Assembly (NCBI RefSeq): GCF_004151245.1
Contig: NZ_JUIW01000001.1
Location: 124,001 to 188,000 of the forward strand
Direction: 5' to 3'
DNA: 64,000 nucleotides
Source of the DNA: Flavobacterium beibuense
Lineage (GTDB): Bacteria; Bacteroidota; Bacteroidia; Flavobacteriales; Flavobacteriaceae
Shown here: positions 20,950 through 32,015 of the stretch, piece by piece
Layout of the letters: each line of letters opens with the position of its first letter
How positions within the stretch are numbered: position 1 is the first letter of the stretch
Translations under genes and position numbers: made by a program
Notes under the pieces: generated by a model
Databases searched by the model: none
What the model saw: only the letters and a program-made list of their open reading frames with translations
What the model was told of the DNA's origin: nothing

Positions 20950-21132
20950 ATGGCGAAAATTTTAGTAAAACAAGTAAAAAGTCAAATCAACTGTCCTCTT
21001 ACTCAAAAGAGAACTCTTGAGGCTTTAGGTCTTAGAAAAATGGGACAAGTTGTTGAACATGATGCAACTTCTGCTATCCTTGGAATGGTAAACAAAGTTA
21101 AACACTTAGTTTCTGTAGAAGAAACTAAATAA
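20950..21132 (+). CDS. rpmD: Ribosomal protein L30
   Basis: A 60-residue L30 (MAKILVKQVKSQINCPLTQK; LEALGLRKMGQVVEHDATSA). A small 50S protein in the usual place between rpsE and rplO. Confidence 0.97.
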   Translation: MAKILVKQVKSQINCPLTQKRTLEALGLRKMGQVVEHDATSAILGMVNKVKHLVSVEETK

Positions 21133-21146
21133 CAATAACAATAGTT

Positions 21147-21599
21147 ATGGATTTAAGTAACTTACAACCAGCTGAAGGTTCAGTTCACAATAAGAACAAA
21201 AGAGTAGGTAGAGGAGAAGGTTCCGGTAAAGGTGGTACTGCTGCACGTGGTCACAAAGGAGCTAAGTCTCGTTCTGGTTATTCTAAGAAAATAGGTTTTG
21301 AAGGTGGTCAGATGCCTTTACAAAGACGTGTTCCTAAATTTGGTTTTAAAAACATCAACCGTAAGGAATATGCCGGTGTAAACCTAGACACGCTTCAGGC
21401 TCTTGTAGATAACGGAATTGTTACAGATACTGTAGACTTTACAGTATTAGTAGAAAACCGTCTTGCTACAAAAAATGAACAGGTAAAGATATTAGGAAGA
21501 GGAGAGCTTAAGGCAAAACTAAAAGTAACTGCTCACAAATTTACTGCAACTGCTAAAGCGGCTATCGAGGCTGCTGGTGGTGAAGCTGTAAGTTTATAA
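21147..21599 (+). CDS. rplO: Ribosomal protein L15
   Basis: A 150-residue L15 with the glycine/arginine-rich N-terminal extension (RVGRGEGSGKGGTAARGHKG) that reaches into 23S rRNA. It is a late 50S assembly protein. It lies 14 bases before secY. Confidence 0.97.
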   Translation: MDLSNLQPAEGSVHNKNKRVGRGEGSGKGGTAARGHKGAKSRSGYSKKIGFEGGQMPLQRRVPKFGFKNINRKEYAGVNLDTLQALVDNGIVTDTVDFTVLVENRLATKNEQVKILGRGELKAKLKVTAHKFTATAKAAIEAAGGEAVSL

Positions 21600-21613
21600 T
21601 CTCTTATAGTCAC

Positions 21614-22957
21614 ATGAAAAAATTTATAGAAGCGTTTATCAATGTTTGGAAAATAGAAGAGCTAAAAAACAGAATTTTAGTTACTCTTGGTTTGTTACTT
21701 GTTTACCGTTTTGGTGCGCATGTTACATTGCCGGGTATTGATGCTACACAATTAAATAGCTTAGCAGATCAGACTGATGGAGGTATTGGTTGGTTGATCG
21801 ATGTGTTTACAGGTGGTGCGTTTTCGCAAGCATCTGTATTTGCATTGGGTATTATGCCATATATCTCTGCGTCTATTGTTGTGCAGTTAATGGGTATTGC
21901 AGTTCCTTACCTTCAAAAGTTACAAAAAGAGGGTGAGAGCGGCAGAAAGAAAATCAATCAGATTACCCGTTGGCTTACAATATTAATCACATTGGTGCAG
22001 GGTCCTGGTTATATCTATAACCTTTATAAGACTTTACCACCACAAGCTTTTTTAATAAGTTCAGATTCATTTCTTTTCATATTTTCTTCTGTAGTGATTT
22101 TAACTACAGGTACAATTTTTGCAATGTGGCTTGGTGAAAAAATTACCGACAAAGGTATTGGTAACGGTATATCACTGTTAATTCTTGTAGGTATTATTGC
22201 AAGAATGCCTCAGGCTTTTATCCAGGAGTTTACTTCTCGTATGGTTGAAAACAATGGAGGGCCAATGCTTTTGGTTATTGAAATAGTAATATGGTTATTA
22301 ATTATAATAGCTTGTGTACTGCTTATTATGGCTGTTAGAAAAATTCCTGTTCAGTATGCGCGTCGTACTGCTTCAGGTGATTTTGAACAGGATATTGCAG
22401 GAAACAGACAGTGGATTCCTTTAAAGCTTAATGCTGCGGGAGTTATGCCTATCATTTTTGCTCAGGCTATTATGTTTATACCAGCTGCACTTGCCGGTCT
22501 TTCAAAAGCCGATGCTGCACAAACCATTACTTCTCAGTTCCAAAACGTGTTCGGTTTGGCGTATAATATTGTTTTTGCATTATTAATTATAATTTTTACG
22601 TACTTTTACACCGCGATTACAGTACCTACGAATAAAATGGCGGATGATCTTAAGAGAAGCGGAGGTTTTATACCGGGTGTTAGGCCAGGTGTTGAAACCG
22701 GAGACTATCTTGATAAAATCATGTCGCTTATCACATTCCCTGGATCATTATTCCTAGCAATCATTGCCGTGTTCCCGGCGGTTGTTGTAAGTATAATGAA
22801 TGTTCAGTCTCAGTGGGCTTTGTTCTATGGCGGAACATCGCTGTTAATCATGGTTGGGGTTGCAATAGATACTATCCAGCAAATAAATTCATATTTGTTG
22901 AATAGACATTATGATGGTTTGATGAAAAGTGGTAAGAATAGAAAAGCAGTAGCTTAA
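21614..22957 (+). CDS. secY: Protein translocase subunit SecY
   Basis: A 447-residue inner membrane channel protein with about ten membrane segments. Hallmarks include [30 protein letters not shown] and [17 protein letters not shown]. It forms the protein-conducting channel with SecE and SecG. As usual it lies in the spc group, but infA follows directly with no adk or map between. Confidence 0.98.
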   Translation: MKKFIEAFINVWKIEELKNRILVTLGLLLVYRFGAHVTLPGIDATQLNSLADQTDGGIGWLIDVFTGGAFSQASVFALGIMPYISASIVVQLMGIAVPYLQKLQKEGESGRKKINQITRWLTILITLVQGPGYIYNLYKTLPPQAFLISSDSFLFIFSSVVILTTGTIFAMWLGEKITDKGIGNGISLLILVGIIARMPQAFIQEFTSRMVENNGGPMLLVIEIVIWLLIIIACVLLIMAVRKIPVQYARRTASGDFEQDIAGNRQWIPLKLNAAGVMPIIFAQAIMFIPAALAGLSKADAAQTITSQFQNVFGLAYNIVFALLIIIFTYFYTAITVPTNKMADDLKRSGGFIPGVRPGVETGDYLDKIMSLITFPGSLFLAIIAVFPAVVVSIMNVQSQWALFYGGTSLLIMVGVAIDTIQQINSYLLNRHYDGLMKSGKNRKAVA

Positions 22958-22965
22958 TAATTTTT

Positions 22966-23181
22966 ATGGCAAAACAATCAGCAATAGAACAAGACGGATC
23001 AATCATAGAAGCATTATCAAATGCTATGTTCCGTGTAGAGTTAGAAAACGGACATATTGTAATTGCTCACATTTCAGGAAAGATGCGTATGCATTATATC
23101 AAGTTATTACCTGGTGATAAAGTGAAACTTGAAATGAGCCCTTATGATTTGTCTAAAGCAAGAATTACTTATAGATACTAA
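22966..23181 (+). CDS. infA: Translation initiation factor IF-1
   Basis: A 71-residue OB-fold protein ([39 protein letters not shown]). It occupies the A site of the 30S subunit during initiation. It is eight bases after secY and ten before rpmJ. Confidence 0.98.
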   Translation: MAKQSAIEQDGSIIEALSNAMFRVELENGHIVIAHISGKMRMHYIKLLPGDKVKLEMSPYDLSKARITYRY

Positions 23182-23191
23182 AGCTATTAAA

Positions 23192-23308
23192 ATGAAAGTA
23201 AGAGCATCAGTAAAGAAAAGAAGTGCCGAGTGCATTATTGTGCGTAGAAAAGGCAGATTATATGTGATTAATAAAAAGAATCCTAGATTTAAACAAAGAC
23301 AAGGATAA
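23192..23308 (+). CDS. rpmJ: Ribosomal protein L36, zinc-independent form
   Basis: A short 38-codon gene read directly from ATG at 23192 to TAA at 23308, beginning [20 protein letters not shown] and ending [10 protein letters not shown]. The ends match L36, but only one cysteine remains, so the usual Cys/His zinc site is missing. It lies between infA and rpsM, the normal place for L36, and is easy to miss because of its size. Confidence 0.95.
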
Positions 23309-23310
23309 TT

Positions 23311-23685
23311 ATGGCAAGAATTGCAGGGGTAGACATACCTAAAAACAAAAGAGGAATTATTGCTTTAACTTATATCTTCGGTATTGGTAAAAGCAGGGCT
23401 AAAGAGATTTTAGAAAAAGCTCAGGTTAGTGAAGATAAAAAAGTTCAGGAGTGGAACGATGAAGAAATCGGTAACATTCGTGAAGCTGTTTCTTACTTTA
23501 AAATAGAAGGAGAGCTTCGTTCTGAAATCCAGTTAAACATCAAACGTTTAATGGATATCGGATGCTACAGAGGTATCCGTCACAGAGTTGGACTACCTCT
23601 AAGAGGTCAGCGCACTAAGAATAACTCTAGAACAAGAAAAGGTAAGAGAAAAACTGTTGCTAACAAGAAAAAAGCAACTAAATAA
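23311..23685 (+). CDS. rpsM: Ribosomal protein S13
   Basis: A 124-residue S13 ([40 protein letters not shown]). It bridges the 30S head to the 50S subunit. It starts two bases after rpmJ. Confidence 0.98.
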   Translation: MARIAGVDIPKNKRGIIALTYIFGIGKSRAKEILEKAQVSEDKKVQEWNDEEIGNIREAVSYFKIEGELRSEIQLNIKRLMDIGCYRGIRHRVGLPLRGQRTKNNSRTRKGKRKTVANKKKATK

Positions 23686-23696
23686 TAAGTAGTAGT

Positions 23697-24080
23697 ATGG
23701 CTAAAGCGAATACAAAAAAACGTAAAGTTGTTGTTGAGTCAACAGGCGAAGCTCATATTAGTGCAACTTTTAACAACATCATCATCTCTTTAACTAATAA
23801 GAAAGGTGAAGTTATTTCATGGTCATCTGCTGGTAAGATGGGCTTTAGAGGTTCTAAAAAGAACACTCCATATGCAGCTCAGATGGCAGCAGAAGATTGC
23901 AGCAAAGTTGCTCTTGAGGCAGGTCTTAAAAAAGTAAAAGTTTACGTTAAAGGTCCTGGAAACGGTAGAGAATCTGCTATCAGATCTCTTCACAATGGTG
24001 GCATTGAAGTTACTGAAATTATCGATGTAACTCCACTACCTCACAACGGGTGCCGTCCTCCTAAGAGAAGAAGAGTTTAA
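23697..24080 (+). CDS. rpsK: Ribosomal protein S11
   Basis: A 127-residue S11 ([20 protein letters not shown]; the C-terminal [13 protein letters not shown] is diagnostic). It lies on the 30S platform. The 89-base gap after it holds a structured element before rpsD. Confidence 0.98.
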   Translation: MAKANTKKRKVVVESTGEAHISATFNNIIISLTNKKGEVISWSSAGKMGFRGSKKNTPYAAQMAAEDCSKVALEAGLKKVKVYVKGPGNGRESAIRSLHNGGIEVTEIIDVTPLPHNGCRPPKRRRV

Positions 24081-24101
24081 TTTATTTATTAGAGTATAAC
24101 C

Positions 24102-24155
24102 AAACAGGATTACGGATTATCGGAGGATGAGACCTGAATTCATAATCCCCTGTTT
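24102..24155 (+). promoter_or_regulatory. Structured leader before rpsD, candidate S4 autoregulatory element
   Basis: AAACAGG (24102-24108) pairs with CCTGTTT (24149-24155). After a five-base bulge (ATTAC), GGATTAT (24114-24120) pairs with ATAATCC (24142-24148). Inside, AGG (24124-24126) can pair with CCT (24133-24135). No T run follows. S4 is the known repressor of the alpha operon in E. coli, and S4 leader classes are known in other phyla, so an S4-responsive leader is plausible here. The sequence shows only the fold and its position. Confidence 0.55.
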
Positions 24156-24169
24156 ATTAATTTTTAGAA

Positions 24170-24775
24170 ATGGCAAGATATACTGGTCCTAAAACTAAAA
24201 TCGCCCGTAAATTTGGTGAGGCGATCTTCGGAGATGATAAAGCCTTCGAAAAAAGAAATTACCCTCCAGGGCAACATGGTTTAGCTAAAAAGAGAGGTAA
24301 AAAATCTGAATATGCTGTTCAGTTAATGGAAAAGCAAAAAGCTAAGTACACTTACGGAGTTCTTGAAAAACAATTCAGAAACCTGTATGAAAAAGCAGCT
24401 GCTACTAAAGGAGTAACAGGTGAAGTACTTTTACAGCTTTGTGAAGCAAGATTGGACAATGTGGTTTACAGAATGGGTATTGCTCCTTCAAGAAGGGCTG
24501 CAAGACAAATCGTTTCCCACAGGCATATTACAGTAAACGGTGAAGTGGTTAATATTCCTTCTTACCACCTTAAAGCCGGAGATAAAGTTGCTGTTCGTGA
24601 GAAATCTAAATCTCTTGACGCTATAGAGCGCTCTTTATCAAATTCTGCTCAAGTATATGAGTGGATAACCTGGAACAACGACACTAAAGAAGGTACTTTT
24701 GTTTCAGTACCTGCCAGGATACAAATCCCGGAAAACATCAAAGAACAACTAATCGTTGAGTTGTATAACAAATAA
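24170..24775 (+). CDS. rpsD: Ribosomal protein S4
   Basis: A 201-residue S4 ([20 protein letters not shown]) with its S4 RNA-binding domain around 93-155 ([20 protein letters not shown]). The N-terminal part lacks the four-cysteine zinc knuckle of some S4 proteins. It starts 30S assembly. A folded leader sits immediately upstream. Confidence 0.98.
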   Translation: MARYTGPKTKIARKFGEAIFGDDKAFEKRNYPPGQHGLAKKRGKKSEYAVQLMEKQKAKYTYGVLEKQFRNLYEKAAATKGVTGEVLLQLCEARLDNVVYRMGIAPSRRAARQIVSHRHITVNGEVVNIPSYHLKAGDKVAVREKSKSLDAIERSLSNSAQVYEWITWNNDTKEGTFVSVPARIQIPENIKEQLIVELYNK

Positions 24776-24795
24776 TAATTGACATCAGTCGAAAT

Positions 24796-25788
24796 ATGGC
24801 AATATTTAATTTTCAAAAGCCCGATAAAGTTATCATGATCGATTCTACCGATTTCCAAGGTAAATTTGAATTTAGACCTTTGGAACCGGGATATGGATTG
24901 ACTGTTGGTAACGCACTAAGAAGAGTTTTGCTTTCTTCACTGGAAGGTTACGCAATTACTTCTGTTCGTATCGAAGGAGTTGACCACGAATTCTCTACAA
25001 TAGCTGGGGTTGTTGAAGATGTTACGGAGATAATCCTGAACTTAAAACAAGTTCGTTTCAAACGTCAGATAGAAGACATCGATAACGAATCTGTTACTGT
25101 ATCTTTTACAGGAAAAGATCAGCTTACGGCTGGTGATTTCCAAAAGTTCATTTCAGGATTCCAGGTATTAAACCCTGAGCTTGTTATCTGTAACATGGAC
25201 AGCAAGATTAACATAAACCTTGAGCTTACTATTGAGAAAGGTAGGGGTTATGTGCCTGCAGAGGAGAACAAAAAGCAAAATGCAGCTATAGGAACAATCT
25301 TTACAGACTCAATCTTTACTCCGGTAAAGAATGTAAAGTATACAATAGAAAACTTCCGTGTAGAGCAGAAAACCGACTACGAAAAACTGGTTTTTGAAAT
25401 TATCACAGATGGTTCTATTCATCCTAAAGACGCATTAACTGAGGCAGCTAAAACGCTAATACATCACTTTATGCTGTTCTCTGATGAAAGGATAACACTT
25501 GAGGCCGATGAGATAGCACAAACAGAATCTTATGACGAAGAGTCATTACATATGAGACAGCTTCTTAAAACTAAGCTTGTTGATATGGATCTTTCTGTAA
25601 GAGCATTAAATTGTTTAAAAGCGACTGAAGTTGATACATTAGGTGACTTAGTATCGTTCAATAAAAATGACTTAATGAAGTTCCGTAACTTTGGTAAAAA
25701 ATCTTTAACCGAGCTTGATGAGCTTGTTGCTTCTAAGAATTTACACTTCGGAATGGATTTAACGAAATATAAATTAGATAAAGAATAA
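24796..25788 (+). CDS. rpoA: RNA polymerase alpha subunit
   Basis: A 330-residue alpha subunit. The N-terminal assembly domain is marked by [20 protein letters not shown], and the C-terminal DNA/activator-binding domain lies around 255-325 ([36 protein letters not shown]). It dimerises to nucleate RNA polymerase. Alpha operon position, 20 bases after rpsD. Confidence 0.98.
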   Translation: MAIFNFQKPDKVIMIDSTDFQGKFEFRPLEPGYGLTVGNALRRVLLSSLEGYAITSVRIEGVDHEFSTIAGVVEDVTEIILNLKQVRFKRQIEDIDNESVTVSFTGKDQLTAGDFQKFISGFQVLNPELVICNMDSKININLELTIEKGRGYVPAEENKKQNAAIGTIFTDSIFTPVKNVKYTIENFRVEQKTDYEKLVFEIITDGSIHPKDALTEAAKTLIHHFMLFSDERITLEADEIAQTESYDEESLHMRQLLKTKLVDMDLSVRALNCLKATEVDTLGDLVSFNKNDLMKFRNFGKKSLTELDELVASKNLHFGMDLTKYKLDKE

Positions 25789-25821
25789 TCTGGGCCGTTA
25801 AGGTTTTAATTACAGACAGCA

Positions 25822-26325
25822 ATGAGACACGGAAAAAAAATAAATCACTTAGGCAGGCAAGCTGGTCATAGAAAGGCTATGCTGGCTAACATGGCCTGCT
25901 CCCTTATAGAGCACAAGCGTATCAACACGACTGTTGCTAAGGCAAAAGCCCTTAAGCAGTTTGTTGAGCCTCTTGTAACAAAATCTAAAGAAGACACAAC
26001 TCACAACAGACGTATCGTTTTCTCTTACCTAAGAAACAAATATGCAGTTACTGAACTTTTCAGAGAAGTTGCTGCTAAAGTTGGAGATCGTCCGGGTGGT
26101 TATACTCGTATCATTAAGTTAGGAAACCGTCTTGGAGATAACGCTGATATGGCTATGATCGAGCTTGTTGACTTTAACGAACTGTACAACGCTACTAAAA
26201 AAGAAGCTAAGAAAACTACTCGTAGAAGTAGAACTGCAAAAAAAGCTACAGCTCCTGCAGCTGAGGCTCCTGCAACTGAAGCTCCTGCTGTTGATACAGA
26301 AGAAAACAAAGAAGCTACTGAATAA
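25822..26325 (+). CDS. rplQ: Ribosomal protein L17 with Ala/Pro/Glu tail
   Basis: A 167-residue L17: a normal core ([20 protein letters not shown]) followed from about residue 125 by a low-complexity extension, first basic ([16 protein letters not shown]) then rich in Ala, Pro, Thr and Glu. Bacteroidetes L17 proteins often carry such tails. It is the last gene of the super-operon and is followed by a strong terminator. Confidence 0.97.
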   Translation: MRHGKKINHLGRQAGHRKAMLANMACSLIEHKRINTTVAKAKALKQFVEPLVTKSKEDTTHNRRIVFSYLRNKYAVTELFREVAAKVGDRPGGYTRIIKLGNRLGDNADMAMIELVDFNELYNATKKEAKKTTRRSRTAKKATAPAAEAPATEAPAVDTEENKEATE

Positions 26326-26355
26326 TCATGGTAAAACTGATTTTTCAATAATATT

Positions 26356-26392
26356 AAAAAAGGATAAACTTTATAGTTTGTCCTTTTTTTTT
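26356..26392 (+). terminator. Terminator of the ribosomal super-operon
   Basis: AAAGGATAAACT and AGTTTGTCCTTT form a 12-pair stem (with a G-T pair) around TTAT, followed by a run of nine T. Confidence 0.9.
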
Positions 26393-26458
26393 GGCTTAGC
26401 GAAATCGGTTTATACTAATCAATTGACAGCTAAATTTTAGAAACACAATTTTTTGAAG

Positions 26459-26466
26459 TAAATTTG
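26459..26466 (+). promoter_or_regulatory. -7 box upstream of carA
   Basis: TAAATTTG matches TAnnTTTG and lies 28 bases before the carA ATG. The -33 region has no clear TTTG. Confidence 0.5.
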
Positions 26467-26494
26467 CACGCAATACAGCAACAAATAGTAATAA

Positions 26495-27604
26495 ATGAAA
26501 TATTCAAATCGTAACAAAGCCATACTTCTTTTAGCGGACGGCACTGTTTTTCACGGAAAATCTATTGGGATTGAAGGAACAGTATTTGGTGAAGTATGTT
26601 TTAATACCGGTATGACCGGTTACCAGGAAATTTTTACAGACCCGTCTTACTTCGGGCAAATTATGGTTGCATCTAATGCACATATAGGTAACTATGGTAC
26701 TAATGAAGAGGAAGTAGAGGCTGATAGAATAATGATTTCAGGTCTTGTTTGTAAAAACTTTAGCTTTAACCATTCAAGGGTTAATTCTACTGAAGGACTT
26801 AAAGAGTATTTTGAAAAACAAAACTTAGTAGCTATTTCTGATGTAGATACAAGAGCGCTTGTAAGCTATATACGTGATAACGGAGCTATGAATGCTGCTA
26901 TCTCTACAGATGGTACTTCTGTTGAAGATTTAAAGAAACAACTTGCTGAAGTTCCTAACATGGATGGTCTTGAACTTTCTTCAAAAGTATCGACTACTGA
27001 ACCTTACTTTGTGGGTAACCCGGATGCTAAGTATAAAATATCTGCTCTTGACTTAGGTATTAAGAAAAATATCTTAAGAAATCTTGTTAAGAGAGACTGT
27101 TATATTAAGGTTTTCCCTTATAACTCAACTTATGAGGATTTAAGAAGTTTTAATCCTGACGGATACTTCCTTTCAAACGGTCCCGGTGACCCGGCTCCGC
27201 TTGTTGTAGCTCAGGAAACTGCTAAAAAGATATTAGAAAATAATGAACCGGTTTTCGGAATCTGTTTAGGACACCAGGTACTGGCTCTTGCTAACGGAAT
27301 CTCTACTTACAAAATGTTTAACGGACACAGAGGTATTAACCACCCTGTAAGAAACATGATTACAGGTGAAGGTGAAATAACTTCTCAAAACCACGGTTTT
27401 GCCGTAGTAAGGGAAGAGCTTGAAAAGCACCCAGACTTTGAGATTACTCACGAGCATGTTAACGACGGTACTGTAGCAGGTATGCGTATGAAGAACAAGA
27501 ACTGCTTCTCGGTACAATATCACCCTGAGGCAAGTCCTGGTCCGCACGATGCATCATATCTGTTTGATCAGTTTATCGAAAATATACAAAAAGCCAAAAA
27601 CTAA
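26495..27604 (+). CDS. carA: Carbamoyl-phosphate synthase small subunit
   Basis: This 369-residue glutaminase subunit releases ammonia from glutamine for carbamoyl phosphate, the precursor of arginine and pyrimidines. The N-terminal domain (LLLADGTVFHGKSIG, FNTGMTGYQEIFTDPSY) is followed by a class I amidotransferase domain with nucleophile motif GICLGHQVLA and the HPEASPGPHD His-Glu segment. carB is not adjacent, so the large subunit must be encoded elsewhere. It has its own promoter box after the rplQ terminator. Confidence 0.97.
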   Translation: MKYSNRNKAILLLADGTVFHGKSIGIEGTVFGEVCFNTGMTGYQEIFTDPSYFGQIMVASNAHIGNYGTNEEEVEADRIMISGLVCKNFSFNHSRVNSTEGLKEYFEKQNLVAISDVDTRALVSYIRDNGAMNAAISTDGTSVEDLKKQLAEVPNMDGLELSSKVSTTEPYFVGNPDAKYKISALDLGIKKNILRNLVKRDCYIKVFPYNSTYEDLRSFNPDGYFLSNGPGDPAPLVVAQETAKKILENNEPVFGICLGHQVLALANGISTYKMFNGHRGINHPVRNMITGEGEITSQNHGFAVVREELEKHPDFEITHEHVNDGTVAGMRMKNKNCFSVQYHPEASPGPHDASYLFDQFIENIQKAKN

Positions 27605-27630
27605 TTATGGGCTTTTAAAAACAAAAAACG

Positions 27631-27668
27631 AATTTGGGCTAATGTAAAAGTTAGCCCAAATTCTGTTT
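27631..27668 (+). terminator. Hairpin after carA, probable terminator
   Basis: AATTTGGGCTAA (27631-27642) pairs perfectly with TTAGCCCAAATT (27651-27662) around an eight-base loop. The following sequence (CTGTTT) is only moderately T-rich, so termination may be partial. Confidence 0.6.
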
Positions 27669-27768
27669 ATAGACGTTTTGAAAATAAAATTTTGGTTAAG
27701 TGGCAGAAACTAAAACGATTGCGTTTATAAGTTTTTAAAAATAAGACCTTTTCATTTTTCAAAATGTT

Positions 27769-27776
27769 TAAATTTG
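27769..27776 (+). promoter_or_regulatory. -7 box upstream of eno
   Basis: TAAATTTG matches TAnnTTTG, 40 bases before the eno ATG. No TTTG at the expected -33 spacing. Confidence 0.5.
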
Positions 27777-27798
27777 TTTTGATTAATTATGAATATAA

Positions 27799-29112
<1,314 letters not shown>

Positions 29113-29136
29113 TTTCTTTAGGCTATAAAATTATAT

Positions 29137-29170
29137 AAGGCGCTCCTGCAATTCAGGAGTGCCTTTTTTT
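29137..29170 (+). terminator. Terminator after eno
   Basis: AAGGCGCTCCTG (29137-29148) pairs with CAGGAGTGCCTT (29154-29165), followed by a T run. Confidence 0.9.
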
Positions 29171-29182
29171 ATGGATTAAACG

Positions 29183-29248
29183 AATTCTAATCCATAAGCA
29201 TCAAATTCTAATCGGTGCCCTTTAATTCGGGAGGAAATCATAAATTTG
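29183..29248 (+). promoter_or_regulatory. LytTR-type direct-repeat operator and promoter of the kinase operon
   Basis: AATTCTAA occurs at 29183-29190 and again at 29204-29211, 21 bases apart (two helical turns). A TAAATTTG -7 box starts 29 bases further on (29241-29248), with no recognisable -33 box. LytTR regulators bind direct repeats about 21 bases apart, usually as activators near the -35 region. The same arrangement occurs in front of the gene at 32113. The -7 box also shows that the longest reading of the kinase gene, which would begin at TTG 29246, cannot be the real start. Confidence 0.7.
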
Positions 29249-29272
29249 TTAGATATGATTAACATATTGCAT

Positions 29273-31252
29273 ATGAAGCTGTTAAAATTGCTCCCTGTAT
29301 GTGTAGCTATACTTTTACCTTTTACCTGTTTTTCTCAAAATAAGGTGTTAGACAGTCTTTTAACCGAGCTGGAAAAGGCGGATACCGATGCCAAAAAAGT
29401 TGAGTTGCTAAATGCTGTGGGAGCAGAATATATTGAAAATGACCCTGCCATGATGATGCAGTATGCCGAAAAAGCCTTAAAACTGGCTCAGCAAAAAAAA
29501 CTGAAGAAAGGGGAAGGTGAGGCATGGTTTAATATGGGTAATGCCAATATTATGCTGAGTAACTATTCTAAAGCTCTAAAGAGTTTTACAAGTGCGCAGG
29601 ATATTTTTGAGCAGTTGTTTGCCGAAGATGTTTCAGATAAAAATGAGATTAAAGGATACCTGGCTAAGACCTATGGTAGTATCGGTATTGTTTGTTCAGA
29701 GCAGAATAACTATGCCAAGGCTTTGGAATATTATTTTAAGGCACTTAAAATTTATAAGGAAGCTAAACAGCAGCAGATAGTATTCAGGCTTTATAATAAT
29801 ATTGGGATAGTTTATAAAACCCAAGGGGAGTATACCAAGGCTTTAAAGTATTTCAATAAGACTTTGGAAATTCAGAAAGAACTGAACGATGATACTGCCG
29901 GAACCACGATAACCAATATTGGTAATATTTATTTGCTGCAAAATAAAAACAAGGAGGCTTTTGCTTCTTATCAGGAGGCGATTAACATATTTGAAAGGTT
30001 TGATAGTAAACGTGGACTGGGTGAGTTGTATAACTCTCTTGGTAATTATTACGAGAAAACAGGAGATAAGGCTAAAGCGGAAGAGTATTATAATAAAGGC
30101 CTTGAAGTTTTTGAAGGTGTTGGAGAAAAGTATGGTGCTTCGGCATCATTAGGTTTTTTAGGCGATTTATATGCGAAGCAGGGTAAAACCGAACAGGCAG
30201 CTGAGTTTCTAAACAAATCATCTGCTTTTGCTCACGAAATAGGAGTTCTTGAACAAGTCAGGACTTCAGAGAAAAGCCTTAGCGATCTGTATGAGAAACA
30301 GGGAGATTATAAGCTGGCATTATTACATTACAAAAAATTTGAAGAAGCCAAAGACAGTATTGTTAATGCCGAAAACATTAAGAATATTGTTAGGGAGGAA
30401 ATGAATTATGAGATGGAGCGTAAAGCTGAGCTTCAGAAGATAGAGAGTGAAAAGAAACAGGCTATTTATAACGAGGAAGTAAAACGACACAATCAACAGA
30501 TGTTTTTTGTTGTGCTGTTTATACTCCTTATGTTTGGCGTGACCTTCCTGGTATCAAACAGGAGGCAGCTTAAAAAGACGCTTACCCTGCAAAAGGAATT
30601 GGCAGAATATGAGCAAAAAGCATTGCACTTGCAAATGAACCCACATTTTGTGTTTAACTGTTTGGGGTCTATTTCCAGTTTTATAGTGCAAAACGGTACA
30701 GATTCGGCTATAAAATATCTTTCTAAATTCTCTAAGCTTATGCGTTTAACCTTAGAGTACAGTAAGGAGTCGCTTATTCCTATTGACAAGGAAATTGAAG
30801 GGTTACAAAATTACCTGGAGCTGGAACAGCTTCGATTTAATAAGTTGTTTGATTTTTCGATAACCAAAGATTCGCATATAGAAGATGATATGGCTATACC
30901 GCCACTGTTGTTGCAGCCTTTTATTGAGAATGCGATTATACACGGGTTGGTTCCTAAAAAGGAAAAAGGGATTATTCATGTTGATTTTGCCTTAAACGGG
31001 GATAAGCTTGTTTGCACGGTTACCGATAATGGTATAGGGTTTACCAAATCGAAAGAGCTTAAGGAAAATTCGGTTACGGTTCATAAATCTATGGCACTGG
31101 AAATAACAAGAAAAAGGCTTGAGGTAATACAGGCATTTACCTCTAAAACTTCAAAAGTGGAAATAAACGACGTGATTGATGAAAACGGGGAAGCCGCAGG
31201 AACCAGGATTGTTTTAAATTTACCAATACAATACGCAACGAACCAGATATGA
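29273..31252 (+). CDS. TPR-repeat sensor histidine kinase of the LytS (His_kinase, PF06580) type
   Basis: 659 residues from the ATG at 29273, which opens a proper signal peptide (MKLLKLLPVCVAILLPFTCF). Starts at 29255 (ATG) and 29246 (TTG) are less likely, because a promoter box covers 29241-29248. A periplasmic region of about seven TPR repeats (about 40-345) is followed by a coiled coil, one membrane segment near 405-425 (MFFVVLFILLMFGVTFLV) and a His_kinase domain with LQMNPHFVFN, His458 being the phosphorylation site, plus an ATP-binding part (PPLLLQPFIENAIIHG, VTDNGIGF). It overlaps the response regulator gene by four bases (ATGA). It probably senses a cell-envelope signal and phosphorylates the LytTR regulator. 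Confidence 0.92.
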   Translation: MKLLKLLPVCVAILLPFTCFSQNKVLDSLLTELEKADTDAKKVELLNAVGAEYIENDPAMMMQYAEKALKLAQQKKLKKGEGEAWFNMGNANIMLSNYSKALKSFTSAQDIFEQLFAEDVSDKNEIKGYLAKTYGSIGIVCSEQNNYAKALEYYFKALKIYKEAKQQQIVFRLYNNIGIVYKTQGEYTKALKYFNKTLEIQKELNDDTAGTTITNIGNIYLLQNKNKEAFASYQEAINIFERFDSKRGLGELYNSLGNYYEKTGDKAKAEEYYNKGLEVFEGVGEKYGASASLGFLGDLYAKQGKTEQAAEFLNKSSAFAHEIGVLEQVRTSEKSLSDLYEKQGDYKLALLHYKKFEEAKDSIVNAENIKNIVREEMNYEMERKAELQKIESEKKQAIYNEEVKRHNQQMFFVVLFILLMFGVTFLVSNRRQLKKTLTLQKELAEYEQKALHLQMNPHFVFNCLGSISSFIVQNGTDSAIKYLSKFSKLMRLTLEYSKESLIPIDKEIEGLQNYLELEQLRFNKLFDFSITKDSHIEDDMAIPPLLLQPFIENAIIHGLVPKKEKGIIHVDFALNGDKLVCTVTDNGIGFTKSKELKENSVTVHKSMALEITRKRLEVIQAFTSKTSKVEINDVIDENGEAAGTRIVLNLPIQYATNQI

Positions 31253-32010
31253 TTACAGCACTACTGATAGACGACGACGCTAACCTGAGAAACGGTATGA
31301 AAAGCTTTTTAACACGATATGCACCCGATATAGAAATAGTAGGGGAGGCAGACAGTGTGAAAGCAGGAATAAGTGCTATTGAGTTTCATCAGCCTAATGT
31401 TGTGTTTCTGGATATCCAGCTAGGTGATGGTACAGGTTTCGATATACTGGAGCAGGTTATGCAGCGAAAAGGCAGTCTTTCCTGTCATGTGGTGTTTATC
31501 ACCGCACACGAACAGTATGCTGTAAAGGCATTCCGTTTTAGTGCATTGGATTACCTTTTAAAGCCGGTAGATCCGGAAGATTTGAATAATGTGGTGGATA
31601 AGATTAAAAAAACATTGTCAGGAAATGATAACTATGCGCATATTGACCTGCTGCTGGAAAACATACGTAAGAAAGTGGATAAGTTTAAAAGAATAGCACT
31701 TTCCACTTCCGATGGTATTCATTTGTTTGAAGTGAGCGATATCATACGTTGTGAATCGCAGGATAATTATACCAAGTTTTATATAAAAGACAATAAGCCG
31801 ATTTTAATAGCCAAAACACTTAAGGAATATGAAGATTTACTGTCAGAACAGGGCTTTGAACGTATTCATCAGTCACACCTTATAAATCTGGCCTATTTAA
31901 AGTCGTATATAAAGAAAGACGGAGGGTATGCTGTAATGGCAGATAACAGTCATTTGCCTATTAGCCAAAGGAAAAAAGAACGTTTGCAGGAAATATTAAA
32001 GTCGATGTAA
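31249..32010 (+). CDS. LytTR-family response regulator
   Basis: A 253-residue protein with a receiver domain (1-125): acidic pair at 8-10 (DDD), phosphoacceptor Asp55 (VVFLDIQLGDG), Thr85 and Lys105 (DYLLKPVDP). A LytTR DNA-binding domain covers about 150-250 (IALSTSDGIHLFEVSDIIRC, FERIHQSHLINLAYL). It is coupled to the kinase gene by a four-base overlap. The AATTCTAA pairs upstream of the kinase and of the next gene are its likely binding sites, which would make it autoregulated and a controller of the secreted protein downstream. Confidence 0.95.
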   Translation: MITALLIDDDANLRNGMKSFLTRYAPDIEIVGEADSVKAGISAIEFHQPNVVFLDIQLGDGTGFDILEQVMQRKGSLSCHVVFITAHEQYAVKAFRFSALDYLLKPVDPEDLNNVVDKIKKTLSGNDNYAHIDLLLENIRKKVDKFKRIALSTSDGIHLFEVSDIIRCESQDNYTKFYIKDNKPILIAKTLKEYEDLLSEQGFERIHQSHLINLAYLKSYIKKDGGYAVMADNSHLPISQRKKERLQEILKSM

Positions 32011-32015
32011 CTGCA

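Noticed and set aside
26165..26440. Plus-strand open frame rich in Leu and Lys overlapping rplQ
   Set aside because: It is the shifted frame of the repetitive L17 tail and runs through the terminator.
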